NCBI GenBank assembly: GCA_963971575.1
Contig: OZ020616.1
Coordinates: forward strand, 9,905,934 to 9,969,933
Direction of reading: 5' to 3'
Source: Liopterus haemorrhoidalis
Taxonomy: Eukaryota > Arthropoda > Insecta > Coleoptera > Dytiscidae
Length of the DNA: 64,000 nt
Shown: positions 23,033-33,889 of the stretch, one piece after another
Numbering within the stretch: position 1 is the first letter of the stretch
Layout: the number at the start of each line of letters is the position of its first letter
Translations under genes and position numbers: made by a program
The notes under the pieces: generated by a model
What the model was told of the DNA's origin: nothing
What the model saw: the letters and a program-made list of their open reading frames with translations, nothing else
The model's database searches: none

Positions 23033-23795
23033 CAGGTAACCCCGGCGACATTGAACAAAATTGCGACCCCGGCTAATGCGGATTCGTTATAATGTGACCG
23101 ACAATTTAAGATTTTTAAGCTATCAGACACATCGGCAAAGGTGGAATGAAGTCACCCAGTCGTGTATGAAGGGTGTTTGGAAAAAATTGTTCAGTGAAAT
23201 TGCTGAAGTTTACTGCAATCATAAAAATTATGTTGAAAATATCATCGAAGGTATTAGTCATATAGCCATTTCCGAAGGCATCCAAGGTTTTGATGAAGAT
23301 GATATTCAGACTTTGTTAAAATCACACGGTGAACCTTTGACTAATGAAGAGCTGCAGGAAATGGACTGCCATGCGTCCCTAGAAAATGACGAACCTGTTC
23401 CCGTGCGAAATTTAACTGTCAAAACCATCGAAATGGCCCTTTCTCTTCACAATCAATGCATGGAGTTGTTAGAAGAGAACGACGAAGATTACGAGCGGGT
23501 GAGTGCTGTTCAACGTGGCTGTAATTCATTACTTGACAGTTATCGGCAAATTTTGCGCAATAAACGTAGAGAGGTCAAACAAGGGAATCTAGATTCCTTT
23601 TTGCAACGTTGAACAAAATTAATAAATTATTAATTATTTAATGTACGCCTTTTTGTAATTCTTAATGTTTATTTAATAAATAATGTGTTTTTGGAGGTTT
23701 ACAATGTATTTTTCAAAAATCCTCGATGATTGCGAAATTTCGCTTAACGCGAGCATGTCCAGAACGTATCCCCCGCGTTGAACGGGGGTAACCTG
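23033..23795 (+). mobile_element. Tigger (pogo) element, internally deleted, nested in a hAT
   Basis: Termini CAGGTAACCCC and GGGGTAACCTG are inverted, and the flanks are TA on both sides (23031-23032, 23796-23797). Both ends continue with CGTTGAAC/ATTGAAC-like segments. At 763 bp it is an internal-deletion derivative that keeps only the transposase 3' end. It inserted after the surrounding hAT. Confidence 0.9.
23076..23612 (+). CDS. Tigger transposase C-terminal fragment
   Basis: The first ATG is at 23076; the first ~15 codons come from terminal sequence. The useful part (from ~23112) reads HRQRWNEVTQSCMKGVWKKL, the region after the DDE core in pogo/Tigger and jerky proteins, and continues with acidic LTNEELQEMD. 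The frame is uninterrupted for 178 codons and ends QGNLDSFLQR. That ending resembles the PCNA-binding PIP box (QxxLDSFF) known from pogo-family C-termini, but with Leu for the last Phe. HTH and all three catalytic Asp residues are deleted, so it cannot act as a transposase; whether it is translated is unknown. Confidence 0.75.
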   Translation: MRIRYNVTDNLRFLSYQTHRQRWNEVTQSCMKGVWKKLFSEIAEVYCNHKNYVENIIEGISHIAISEGIQGFDEDDIQTLLKSHGEPLTNEELQEMDCHASLENDEPVPVRNLTVKTIEMALSLHNQCMELLEENDEDYERVSAVQRGCNSLLDSYRQILRNKRREVKQGNLDSFLQR

Positions 23796-23910
23796 TATTC
23801 AAAAAGTCGCTTATTAAATCAAAATTATGGCTCTTTAAAATATTTTCAGATGCCGTAAAGGGTGAATTTGGCTTTTTAGCCTCTAAAGTTTGCCGACCCC
23901 TGCCCTACAC

Positions 23911-24518
23911 GATCAATAATATTGACTATATTTAAAAATATTGACCGTATAATTTAAATATTGACAAGTAGGTATTGACATTTTTATTTATTTTTTTTTA
24001 AAGTATAACTATTTACCGACGCTCATATGTTATTGATTTTAAGAAAGCCTATGACAGCATTGTACCTGACAAACTCTGGGACATCATGGATGAATTTGGC
24101 ATCCCTAGTAAACTTATCAAGATGACAATGGTGTGTGTATCTGGATCCATGGACAGAGTGAAAGTAAGAAACCTTTTGTCACAGCCTTTTGAAATTCATA
24201 CAGGAGTCAAACAAGGAGACGCCACCTCACCTTTGCTGTTTAACCTCATGCTGGAGATGGTGCTACGGAAAGCCAAGATACCACCACAGTGGTCTACAGC
24301 TCAACGGGTACCATAAGATTTTTGGGTATGCAAATGACCTGAATATTATTTCAAATAAGGTTGAAGACGTAATATACCTTACTAACCTTATTGATACCGA
24401 AGCTCGTAGAACAGGATTTATCATCAGTAATGAAAAAACCAAGTATCTTATTGTTAGTAGACGCAGTCATGAAACACGCACTAAAATAAAATATCATACT
24501 TACATGTTAGTAAATTGA
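23911..24518 (+). pseudogene. Non-LTR reverse transcriptase fragment with mutated active site
   Basis: From ~24023 the frame reads YVIDFKKAYDSIVP (motif A), then GVKQGDATSPLLFNLMLE (motif B) at ~24208-24260. After a frameshift near 24310 it gives GYANDLNIIS, where families have YADDL: the first Asp of motif C is Asn. It ends around LVSRRSHETRTK. It is RTE-like by the GVKQGD motif. Endonuclease, thumb and 3' tail are absent. Inactive by frameshift and active-site change. Confidence 0.85.
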
Positions 24519-25744
24519 AAAATGCGACTTACCTAGAACAAAAAGAATAATATTAGTTATGATTAAACTTAAAAATAAACAGAAATATAAAAATAGAAAT
24601 ATAAAAAAATAAAAACACCAGGTTAAGTTTCCCAAATTCTTTATTATTCGATACGTATTTCGGCTGGTATGCCATTATCAAGAGTTTCTTACAAATAACA
24701 AATACAAAAAAAAAACCTATTATATAGTTATTCAGGTAAATTATTTAGGGCTGAGAGCAGATAAAGGACCGATTTTATTATATTCTAATTTTCAGTAAGG
24801 GGCTTTTGTATAATATCATTTGTTCGTTCATTAGGCAAATTCCAGATTGTAAATTTTTTAGAATTTCCAAATGTTCAAATAAGGTAAGTTTTTGGTTATT
24901 GTTGTTTATGTGAATTACCGAACAATCTTCAATTTCGAAATTGTGGTTATTGGTGATAAGGTGTTTTGCAACGTTTGAGGAATCGGATTTTAGGAATCGG
25001 GGATGATTTGAGACGTTAATTTATGCCTACGAAACCCTAGACATTTCTGTATGTAATTATATTCGTAAATTATTAGAGAATAAATCTGTTAAATATTGTT
25101 CATATCGGTCAACGGATATAACAGTGTCCAAAGTTTCTTTTTTATGCCTACGAAAACCAAGACATTTCTATATATAATTATATTCTTAGATTCTTAGAGA
25201 ATAAATCTGCAAAATATTGTGCATACCGGTTAAAGGATATTGGCGTGTCTTGAGTTTCTCGTCTATGCCTAAGAAACCCTAATAAAATTTCTATAAGTAA
25301 TTTTGTCCGCAGTTTCTTAGAGAATAAATCTGCAAAATATTGTTCATATCGGTCAAAGGATAAAGGAGTATCTAGAGTCTCTTGTTCATGCCTGCGAAAC
25401 CCTAGACATTTATGTATGTAATAATATTCGTAGATTCTTAGAGAATAAATTTAAAAAATATTGTTCATATCGGTTAAGGGATATAGGAGTCTCTTGTGTA
25501 TCCCTACGAAACCCTAGACATTTATGCATGTAATTATATTCGTAGATTCTCAGAAAATAAATCTGAAAACTATTGTTTATATCTTTCAAAAGATATAAGA
25601 TTGTCTAGAGTTTCTTGTTAATGCCTACAAAACTCTAGACATTTCTGTATGCAATTATACTCGTAGATAATTAAAAAATGAATCTGCAAAATATTGTTCA
25701 TATCGGTCAAAGGATATAGGACTATCCTAGGATTTCTTGTTTAT

Positions 25745-25972
25745 TGAATTAGATGGTTACGTCCGTAAAATATAATAAGTTGAGGAAGTAATGGGATTCG
25801 AACTGGTCAGAAATTAAAATTAAAACAATATTTTAACTTCGCTAACGTTTCGATTTAATATTAAATCTTCATCAGAGCTAGGTTAAAAAGTCACAAAATA
25901 AAATAAATTGGTCAGATAAATAAAATATAACGTCCACATAATGTGAGAAGTCATTGAACGAGTCAAAGTCTG
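25745..25972 (-). mobile_element. 228-bp insertion in the satellite, 12-bp TSD, hammerhead-like core
   Basis: The repeat TTTCTTGTTTAT at 25733-25744 and 25973-25984 brackets a block unrelated to the satellite, so it is an insertion with a 12-bp target duplication. The block begins TGAATTAGATGGTTACGTCC and carries AACTTCGCTAACGTTTCG. It shares ~100 bp with the palindrome arms at 40246-40491. Length, TSD and motif fit a retroposed fragment of a Penelope-like element or retrozyme. Confidence 0.65.
25833..25886 (-). ncRNA. Hammerhead ribozyme-like motif (copy 1)
   Basis: The minus strand reads stem I 5' (TTAA-CCTA-GCT), core CTGATGA, one extra A, stem II GATTTAATATTAAATC (a perfect self-complement), core GAAA, CGTT, then stem I 3' (AGC-GAAG-TTAA). 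GCT/AGC and TTAA/TTAA pair around a 4x4 internal loop. Stem III would be only AC/GU without a loop, a form described for Penelope-like-element hammerheads, which then work as dimers. The extra A after CTGATGA departs from the consensus, so activity is uncertain. Confidence 0.5.
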
Positions 25973-26720
25973 TTTCTTGTTTATGCCTACCAAACCCTAA
26001 ACATTTCTTTAAGTTATTTTATCCGCAGATTTTTAAATAATAAATCTGCAAAATATTTTTCATATTGATCCAAGGATACAGAAGTGTCTAGGGTTTCTTG
26101 TTCATGCCTACGAAACTCTAGACATTTCTATATGTTGTTTTATCCGCAGATTCTTAGAGAATAAATCTGTAAAATATTTTTCATATCGATCAAAGAATAT
26201 AGGAGTGTCTAGAGTCTAGAGTTTCATATTTATGTCTACGAATCCCAAAACATTTCTGTTTGTTATTTTGTCCGCAGATTCTTAGAGAATAAATCTGTAA
26301 AATATTTTTCATATCGATCAAAGAATATAGGAGTGTCTAGAGTCTAGAGTTTCATATTTATGTCTACGAATCCCAAAACATTTCTGTTTGTTATTTTGTC
26401 CGCAGATTCTTAGAGAATAAATCTGTAAAATATTTTTCATATCGATCAAAGAATATAGGAGTGTCTAGAGTCTAGAGTTTCATATTTATGTCTACGAATC
26501 CCAAAACATTTCTGTTTGTTATTTTGTCCGCAGATTCTTAGAGAATTAATCTGTAAAATATTTTTCATATCGATCAAAGAATATAGGAGTGTCTAGAGTC
26601 TAGAGTTTCATATTTATGTCTACGAATCCTAAAACATTTCTGTTTGTTATTTTGTCCGCAGATTCTTAGAGAATAAATCTGCAAAATATTGTTCATATCG
26701 GTCAAAGGATATAGGATTGT

Positions 26721-28010
26721 CTGCCAATCATGAGAACCTTAGGAAAAATTGACTTCACAATGTTACTGACACTACATACAGACACTTGCGAATTATATAT
26801 TATATGTTACATTACGCAACAAATCCGTAGTGCTACGGAAGAAAGTATAATGCAAAATAAACTTAAAGGCAGTAAAATTTAAGACGCCTGCGATAGCCTA
26901 TACCCGCCACCCTTGCAAAAAATCCTACGCTCTCAGGAATTTGCGAAAAGCGTTTTTAAAGTACGCTTATATCTAGATAGTTTGCATTTCGCATTTAAAT
27001 CTAGTTTAATCCGGTGAATTTTAAGAATCCATAAAACTTCAATAGATCAAAGTGTGTAGTAAACATTGAACATACATCAACATATGTCACTGGCAACTAA
27101 CACCAGCATGACAGCCGTTTGTTATTGCAATTCAACCCAACTAAGAACCGTTCCCGTCTATTAATACCTTGTTTATTGAACATATCTAGTCCTCACGTTC
27201 CGTTTATTGTACTCCATATAGTTTACTTCCTAATTGCCAACTAAGGGAAGCATTCTAATACCAAAACCATTTTAATATCCACATTTTAATTGTTTATATT
27301 TTGATATCCATTGTTAGTTTACGTTCCAATTACCAATTACGTACTGAAATGCAAGGATGGGAAGTCGGAAGTCGAGGAGTGGAATGGAGATGGCAATAAA
27401 AATTAAATCACAGATTAATTGATCATTTGATTAATCAAAATGTTATAATCGATTCTCGATTAAATTGGTAGAAAATAATCGATTCTGAAATTATAAAATA
27501 AAAACATATTCAATCAGGTTTTCATTAGATTAATAAGAAATATATTGTATTAATAAATGGCCTTTTTACTTGCCCGACCTTAATATCTAAGGGGCAAGTA
27601 TTGTAATCGCGAAAATTTTCGATGTCGAACTTTTGACTGATGTCCACGTTTTATGGTCCAGGGAATCCAAAAAAACTATTTTCGAAGTGCCGTCCGTATG
27701 TGTGTCTGTGTGTGTGTGTATACACGATAACTCAAAAACAGTTTAAGTTAGAGAGTTCGTTCTGGTACTAAAAAATTCTCCTATTAATTGGGAAGAACCC
27801 TATTGTTTTTCATAAAAATCCAAAGTTATTAAAAAACGGAAGTTATTAAACTTTAAAGTTTTAAAAAATTCGTAACTAGTAAAGCAATCTTTGGACAAAA
27901 ATTTGTATAGAACATAATTTGATGTATTTTTGAAGATTTACCTAAAACTTTTTTTTTTATTATTATTTTTTTTATGGGAGGGCAAGTCTAGCGGAGGTCT
28001 CACTTCGCCA
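26721..28010. other. Unassigned, with fragments of two repeats
   Basis: 26721-27380 shows nothing recognisable. 27389-27490 carries GAGATGGCAATAAAAATTAA and repeated TAATCGATT text shared (inverted) with 9.56-9.64 kb. 27560-28010 contains ATTGTAATCGCGAAAATTTTC, a TGTGTCTGTGTGTG tract at 27700-27720 and CACGATAACTCAAAAACAG, a combination I recognise as a widespread arthropod repeat of unknown class. It ends in CACTTCGCCACTGG. Confidence 0.45.
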
Positions 28011-28569
28011 CTGGTTTTAAATTACTCTCGTACGTTTCTGTCTCAGATCAATGTACATTGCCTACATTTTTTTCAGATTTTTAGTTTAACCCTTTTTGGT
28101 AAAAGGGTGCGGGACAAGAACTTTTAAAATTGTATTTAAAGAAACGAATTTCAAAAAACGATCTATCGTTCCTTAATCTACGTCTTAAGATCTTTCTTTT
28201 GATACCACACAATATATTTTAAAAATATATATTTTTTTATTAACAACACAAAACATCGACATTTTTCGAAAAACTTCTGTATATTGTAGGTACAAAAAAA
28301 CTTATCGAAAACTATCTTATCGAAAATTCCTATTGAACTATTCCGGTTACCATTAATGTTCATTTCGGAGATTTTTTTCAGATTTTTAGATCAACCCCTC
28401 TGGGAGATAGGGTGGGGACAAAAGCTTTTTGACAAATTTTTGGCAAAAATTTCATAAAGAAAATTAATTTTTCAAAAATAAAAATTTGTTTGTTGATCCA
28501 CGCATTAAGATATTTTATTTGGTATGTCACTCAAAATTTAAAAAAAAATATTTATCTTTTTATTATGTA

Positions 28570-29470
28570 ATGGGTGTTTTTTTTAGAGGTATAGAACTTT
28601 AAATTGCAATAAAACAACGATGGATTATTCGATTGACATGAATTTTTTTTTATTCGAAAGATAATCTTGTGGCATTACATTTTAAATATGATTTCTGGCA
28701 TATGACCGCCACGGCTGGCTCGGATGTAGTCCAATCTGGACGTCCAATTTTCGATGACTTTTTCCAACATTTGTGGCCGTATATCGGCAATAACACGGCG
28801 AATGTTGTCTTCCAAATGGTCAAGCGTTTGTGGCTTATCCGAATAGACCAATGACTTTACATAGCCCCACAGAAAGTAGTCCAGCGGTGTTAAATCACAA
28901 GATCTTGGAGGCCAATTCACAGGTCCAAAACGTGAAATTAGGCGGTCACCAAACGTGTCTTTCAATAAATCGATTGTGGCACGAGCTGTGTGACATGTTG
29001 CGCCGTCTTGTTGGAACCACAGCTCCTGGACATCATGGCTGTTCAATTCAGGAATGAAAAAGTTAGTAATCATGGCTCTATACCGATCACCATTGACTGT
29101 AACGTTCTGGCCATCAGTACGCTCTACAGTACCAATAGCTTCTTCTGTACGCACCGTACGGCGTCTCTGGGATGCGAGTTATCAATAAGAGTAAACGTGG
29201 TGCGAAAACGTTCCATGGTTAATCGAATTAACTGCTCTGATGGACGATTTTGTCGACGATAAAATGGACGTAGTGCGCGATACGTATTCCGCACAGAACC
29301 ATTATTTTCGAAATAAAATTGCACTATTTGCAAGCGTTGTTCAGGCGTGAGTCTATTCATGATGAATTGCCAAACCAAACTGAGAATAAATCACTTGACA
29401 GCTGTTAAATCGGTCGCCATCTTGAACAGTAATGCCAACTTAAAGTTCTATACCTCTAAAAAACACCCGT
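28570..29470 (-). mobile_element. DD41D Tc1/mariner element, internally deleted
   Basis: Terminal repeats of ~33 bp (AYGGGTGTTTTTT then AGAGGTATAGAACTTTAA) are inverted, with TA on both sides (28568-28569, 29471-29472). At 901 bp it lacks part of the transposase. It belongs to the same broad lineage as the elements at 42768-44077 and 54492-57953. Confidence 0.9.
28675..29360 (-). pseudogene. DD41D transposase remnant
   Basis: The ATG at 29360 starts MNRLTPEQRLQIVQFYFENN, the first HTH. The frame is lost after ~HPRDAVR. A second frame from ~29150 reads GQNVTVNGDRYRAMITNFF, then WFQQDGATCHTA (second Asp), then NWPPRSCDLTPLDYFLWGYV (third Asp), ending EIIFKM. Between the second and third Asp there are 41 residues, the DD41D spacing of rosa/Visitor-type elements. 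The block with the first Asp and the second HTH has been deleted at the frame junction near 29140, so it is inactive. Confidence 0.85.
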
Positions 29471-29699
29471 TATATAATTAATCTCGGGTTTTCATCAATT
29501 GTTTATATGTTTTTTCGAACTCTCAGTATTTTTCCTATATGTGAGTCAAAGAGTTGTATAAGCATGCCAAATTTCAATTTTCTATGTTAAGCCGTTTGAC
29601 TACAATTTCTACCGTACAGACAGACAGACAGACACATGAGTGACGATATAAGGGCTTTTTGGTGGCCATACACTACAAAATCCTAAAAAAAACACGCAC

Positions 29700-30766
29700 T
29701 ATCTGAGCCATAAATACAAAAAATCCAGAACACTACTAGCCATAATTAAGGCATGAATTAAAAAAATTATTAATTTTGTCAAAAACACAAAAACTGCAAT
29801 ATTTTTCAAAAGCGCAGTCGGATCAAAAATTCCTCTCGTACATTTCCGGATTAGATCAATGTCCATTACTTATAATTTTTTCAGATTTCTACTTTAACCT
29901 CTTTAGGTAAAAGGGGACGAGACAAAAACTTTTTTAACATATTTTTGGTTAAAATCGTGTTAAAAAAGGACGAATTTTAAAAAACTACTTTTTGTTCCTT
30001 AATCTTTCCTTAAGCTTTATATTGACACGTCACAATAAATTAAAAATATTTATTGTTTTATTAAATACATAATTGTTTATATTTATCTTGGGATGTGTTT
30101 TTTTGAACTCAGTATTCAGTACTCAGTGTTCAGTATTTTTCTTATATGTGGGTCGGTCAAAAAGTTGTATAAACATGTCAAATTTCAACTTCACATATTA
30201 AGCCGTTTGGCTACAATTTCTACCGTACAGACAGACACATGAGTGACGTTATAAGGGTTTTTTTGGCGGTCATACCTACAAATCCCTAAAAATACTAATA
30301 AGTATAAATCCAATACGTATCGTAAGTGTTGTTAACATTTAATTGTTACCAACATAAAACGTTCTTAAAAAAATTCTAGTTCCGCATTTGAAAACTGAAT
30401 AGAGATTTAGTATAATAAAAGTGGACCAACAGTGCTACGAAATAAAAATATTGTTTTCAAATATTTATTTTGTGTAAAATAAAAAGAGGTTTGTTAATTT
30501 ATTTTCTTTTTGTACCTCAAAGTTTTAGGTATTTGTTTAACCTATAAGAAAAAAATATTTATACAACATATTCTACTTTTATTATTTCAAGAAGTCCGTT
30601 TGTTTTTTCACAGATGGTGTTCACATAAAAACGAGTTTGACTTTTATTATTATACACAATAATTGAGAGCTATTGAGAAACAATCTCATGATTTACGTCA
30701 TCAAATTTCTAAATCAATTGAATACAATTAAAATTCTGGCGAAAAAGTAAATTGAAAACTATTCTA
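29700..30766 (+). repeat. Rep-A partial copy (to ~30292) then unassigned
   Basis: 29800-30292 has the Rep-A middle and end: CAAAAATTCCTCTCGTAC, AAAAGGGGACGAGACAAAAA, GTGGGTCGGTCAAAAAGTTG, a short GACAGACA and TACAAATCCCTAAAAA. The tRNA-like block and the head are missing. From 30300 to 30766 nothing is recognised. Confidence 0.55.
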
Positions 30767-31603
30767 TGGTCTATTTCAAAGTAGAAAAATGTGTGTAAGA
30801 AGAGAGGAGCTGTTTGTCCTTGCTTCGGATTGGTTTAGATCGGCATCCCTATTACACTATAAAAATATTGTTTTTAGTCCAAGTTGACAGATGTTCAGTG
30901 TCGTACATTGCAAATATATATTATTTATATTATTTAATTTTTCTTATATATTTTGTTATTATTTACATATTTAGACTTTTTTTTATATTCTTGGCGTAGA
31001 TTTTATGAAGAAAATTCTCCATGTAATTTGTTTTTACGCAGTTATATATTTTTTAGGTTATCTGACATATAAATATTTTTTGACACTTGACAGTTAATAG
31101 ATCAAGATAGAGGACTAATGTGAGGCCAAAAGACAGCCCAGCTGATTGTGCCCAAAGAAGAAGTTATTGATATAATTTTTAGACCTTCATATATACATAT
31201 ATTTTTAATTTTTATTTACAATAATTATTTAAATAAGAAACTTTAGCTCTGAAGATATATTGTTTGTTTTACTGCTTTGTGTAAACTCTTTTAGCCAAAT
31301 CTCTCTTTTTATATATAGTACATAATTTTTAAAATTAATATTTTTTTAATTTTTTCAAATTTCCCATTAAACTGAAGTTATGTCGTATAAATAACGTAAG
31401 TGTATTATCTAGCTTGTTTATTTCAATATCTTATTAACCTTTTTTATAATAAAAAAAAAAAAAAAAAACACTTGCTAACCCAGTTGCTACGCCCATGCCC
31501 TAGTTGTAACTTATTTTAAATTTCCCGCTATACTGTATTTGATCAGTGTAAATCGTACTCGGTTCGCAGCGCTATCTACTTTTTTCTACTTTGAAATAGA
31601 CCA
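30767..31603 (+). mobile_element. TA-target MITE family M, copy 1 (837 bp)
   Basis: Inverted termini TGGTCTATTTCAAAGTAGAA (23+ bp in all) are flanked by TA (30765-30766 and 31604-31605). Copies 2 (34568-35400, reverse) and 3 (40605-41424) are nearly identical. A 61-codon hydrophobic frame at 30814-30999 is present in all three, but the few differences change amino acids, so I do not treat it as a gene. TA targets suggest mobilisation by a Tc1/mariner- or pogo-type transposase not in this window. Confidence 0.9.
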
Positions 31604-31673
31604 TAGTTATTTTAAATCCAGTAGCGGCTGGTGAGTAAAATATTTGGGAAGACACTTTTTGATCCATATACTG

Positions 31674-32520
31674 CAGTGTCCAACCTACGCCCTCAAGCCG
31701 AATCCGGCCAAACAATAAGTTTCAAACGGCTCGCATGAAGTTTCTGCTCCTTGTTTTTTTGGAATCACCCTTTTTTCGCCCTCTAAATATTTCGGTATTT
31801 CTCCACCCTCCCTATCCTTGATTAATTTTTAGAATTTCTGCATTATGTTCTGAAATGTTGAGAAATTATTTTCAGAATTTCTCCCACCCATCCTCTGTGA
31901 TTTTTAAATATCTGGTCCCCAATCCAACTCAATCTGGCCCGTGAAACATATTTAGAATTGATGTACACAATGTAACCATAGTAACCCTCATCCCTTACTT
32001 TCTCAAAACTTGGCACAATGGCGTACCGTTATATATTTTTTTTTTACTCCTTGATTGAGATATCTGTAGCTCGGAGCATAATAAAAAAAATATATATAAT
32101 AAAAAATATTTCAATTTCAAGTCGTGCTTGAAACTATGATTTGAAAGCGAAATATTCTTAAATATTTTTATTTTTATTATGGTCAACTTTGGTCATCAAT
32201 TTTTTCACCAATTTACCCATCGCGTTTTCGAGAAAAATCGTGTTCCCTCTACTTTGATACATTATGTATATCAATTCTAAATATATTTCACGGGCCAAAT
32301 TGAGTTGGATTTGGGGTCAGATATTTAAAAATCACAGAGGGCGGGTGGAAGAAATTCGGAAAATCCTTTGAGAACGTGGGGAAGAAATTCTGAAAATCAA
32401 TTAAGGACAAGGGGAGTAGAAATATTCCACAAAATCTTTTGAGAACGAGGCTGGAGCCTGATTTCAAAAAAAGGGGAAGAAATTTCATGCGAGCCGTTTG
32501 AAACTTATTGTTGGACACCG
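31674..32520. mobile_element. Fold-back element with ~250-bp arms
   Basis: The left arm (from CAGTGTCCAAC) and right arm (ending GTTGGACACCG) share CAATAAGTTTCAAACGGCTC, GCATGAARTTTC and GGCCAAATTGAGTTGGAT-type segments in inverted order. The arms differ by small indels. The ~300-bp centre (31965-32265) is AT-rich and non-coding. The ends resemble hAT, but the 8-bp flanks do not match. Confidence 0.7.
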
Positions 32521-32582
32521 TTATATAAGTTATTTTTTCTACAAAACAAAATGAGTGAAAACAATCAAGATATCATTGTTTA

Positions 32583-33146
32583 CAGGCGGACAAACTTCTC
32601 GTGGCCGGGCGTAAAACATGCGCGTGAAATTTGTAGTGGGGATTATAACTTTGGCGAATTGCATTATTTCCTACACAAGCTATTACAGTCAAGTGCATAA
32701 GCGCAACATTCAAAATATATTAAATATTTAAAATCATGGAGACAAAAAGCAAACTAGGTGAACGTGCTATTAATAGTCAAATTCGAGAAATATTTAGCAA
32801 TGTTCTTGATTTTTGTAAGCCTATATTATTTACAATCTACTTGAAGTTGCTGGAGTTTGGAAAAAGACGCGGGACGGGGGTGCTCTGGCTAATAAACAAG
32901 TCGACAAAGTGAACGTCAAATGCAGTAATCACTTAAATCAAGCAGCTACGTTTCTATAGTTTTGTTTTTCGACTGTGATGGGAGGAACTTCTGTTTATAG
33001 ACGTACCTAACTGATAAATATAATGTACACGTGTAAGAATGTGAACTTGTTTCTTTGACTGTTCTCTGTATCTGTTTCTGTCTTTCTTAGTGCCCTCTCT
33101 ATGCGCACCATAAGCCACGCCCGGTCACGAGAAGTTTGTCCGCCTG
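32583..33146. mobile_element. TA-target MITE (564 bp)
   Basis: Ends CAGGCGGACAAACTTCTCGT and ACGAGAAGTTTGTCCGCCTG are inverted, followed inward by CCGGGCG/CGCCCGG, and lie between TA dinucleotides (32581-32582, 33147-33148). The interior shows no transposase. Confidence 0.8.
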
Positions 33147-33372
33147 TATGTCTGTCGCATTTGCCAAATAATAGTACAGATATCATGATCATCAATCCCT
33201 TCTCTAATGGAACTGGTTCTTGTTCTTTATAATAATGTTTTAATTTATAAGCAGGCATTTTCTGCAAAAGACTCTCAAATTTTTCTGGATACAAGCGGAA
33301 ATGTAACTTTTTTTTACTTATTTTTACATGTACAATACATTCCTGAAGTTCAGCCCATTGCTCCCCACTCAC
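33147..33372 (-). CDS. Unrecognised open frame, truncated by a MITE
   Basis: The frame starts at 33372 with SGEQWAELQECIVHVKISKK and continues into HYYKEQEPVPLEKG; downstream of 33147 it runs into the MITE end, so its natural C-terminus is lost. The charged composition and lack of low complexity make it look more protein-like than most short frames here. I recognise no domain. The start codon at 33372 is not an evident ATG context, and it could be an exon or TE fragment. Confidence 0.3.
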
Positions 33373-33889
33373 CCTTTATATGTTGACGGTCGGTAAAAAT
33401 GTCTGTCGGTTTTGTGTTGGTTTTAAAAATGCTAAATGTCCTGGGATTTCAGATACTTGTCCTGGTTTTGTAAAAATAAATCTGGTCACCCTGCCTATAC
33501 CGTATGCACCACCTAGGAACATAGGTTATTGAGTTGTGAATTTATTATCAATATAACTTTTGTGATACACCTATTGGTTCAATCTTCATATTTCTTTTTC
33601 CAATATATACCTCTCATGTTTGTAATCAATTTAGTTGTTTTAGATTGTAGATATACAAACAGAATATGTTGTTAGATGGGGCGCCGTGATGTGCCTTGTT
33701 CAATGTCGTTTGTTGGTAACAGGTGTGTGTCACGCTATAGATAAGGAAAGGGGGAATCCCCTCAAGTGCGCATAAGCGATAATTCAATTCCCGCGCCCAC
33801 CGGAACTCTCACAAGTGTTCCGTTAATTGTAGTCTTCAGAATGTCAGTACAGATAAATATCCAATGCAGTGTCTTATGTTATATGTTAA
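33373..33889. other. Unassigned
   Basis: No gene is supported. A segment at 33388-33402 (TGTTGACGGTCGGTA) matches TGTTGGCGGTCGGTA at 4957-4971, pointing to a shared short repeat. The region 33680-33830 is relatively GC-rich but unrecognised. Confidence 0.35.

Larger units (their letters stand above)
22936..23902. mobile_element. hAT element containing a nested Tigger
   Basis: It begins CAGGGGTCGGCAGACC and ends TTTGCCGACCCCTG, and is flanked by the exact 8-bp target CCCTACAC (22928-22935 and 23903-23910). Subterminal GGCTCTT motifs appear at both ends. Without the nested Tigger (23033-23795) the host element is only ~200 bp, a non-coding MITE. Confidence 0.9.
24992..26720. repeat. Satellite-like tandem repeat, ~120-128-bp unit, ~13 units
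   Basis: Each unit contains ATGCCTACGAAACCCTAGAC, TATTCGTAGATTCTTAGAGA, ATAAATCTGCAAAATATTG and TCATATCGGTCAAAGGATAT. Spacing is ~120-123 bp in the first part. From 26146 on it becomes exactly 128 bp, with four units almost identical (GCAGATTC at 26146, 26274, 26402, 26530, 26658). The array is broken once by the insert at 25745-25972. It is non-coding. Confidence 0.9.
28015..29690 (+). repeat. Rep-A copies, partly duplicated, split by a DD41D element
   Basis: 28015-28250 and 28325-28569 are two versions of the same Rep-A middle segment (TTTTCAGATTTTTAG, then AAAGGGTGCGGGACAAG or GATAGGGTGGGGACAAAAG). The second resumes at 29473 with TGTGAGTCAAAGAGTTG, GACAGACAGACAGACA and TACAAAATCCTAAAA after the DD41D element. 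Insertion of that element at a TA inside Rep-A is therefore directly visible. Confidence 0.7.

Noticed and set aside
24630..24700. CTTGATAATGGC...GCCGAAATACGTATCG on the minus strand as a third hammerhead
   Set aside because: The CTGATGA core is not preserved (CTTGATAA), so the catalytic core cannot be drawn, though it may be a decayed relative.
26146..26700. CRISPR-like array of regularly spaced repeats
   Set aside because: The whole 128-bp unit repeats, with no unique spacers; it is a satellite in a eukaryotic genome.
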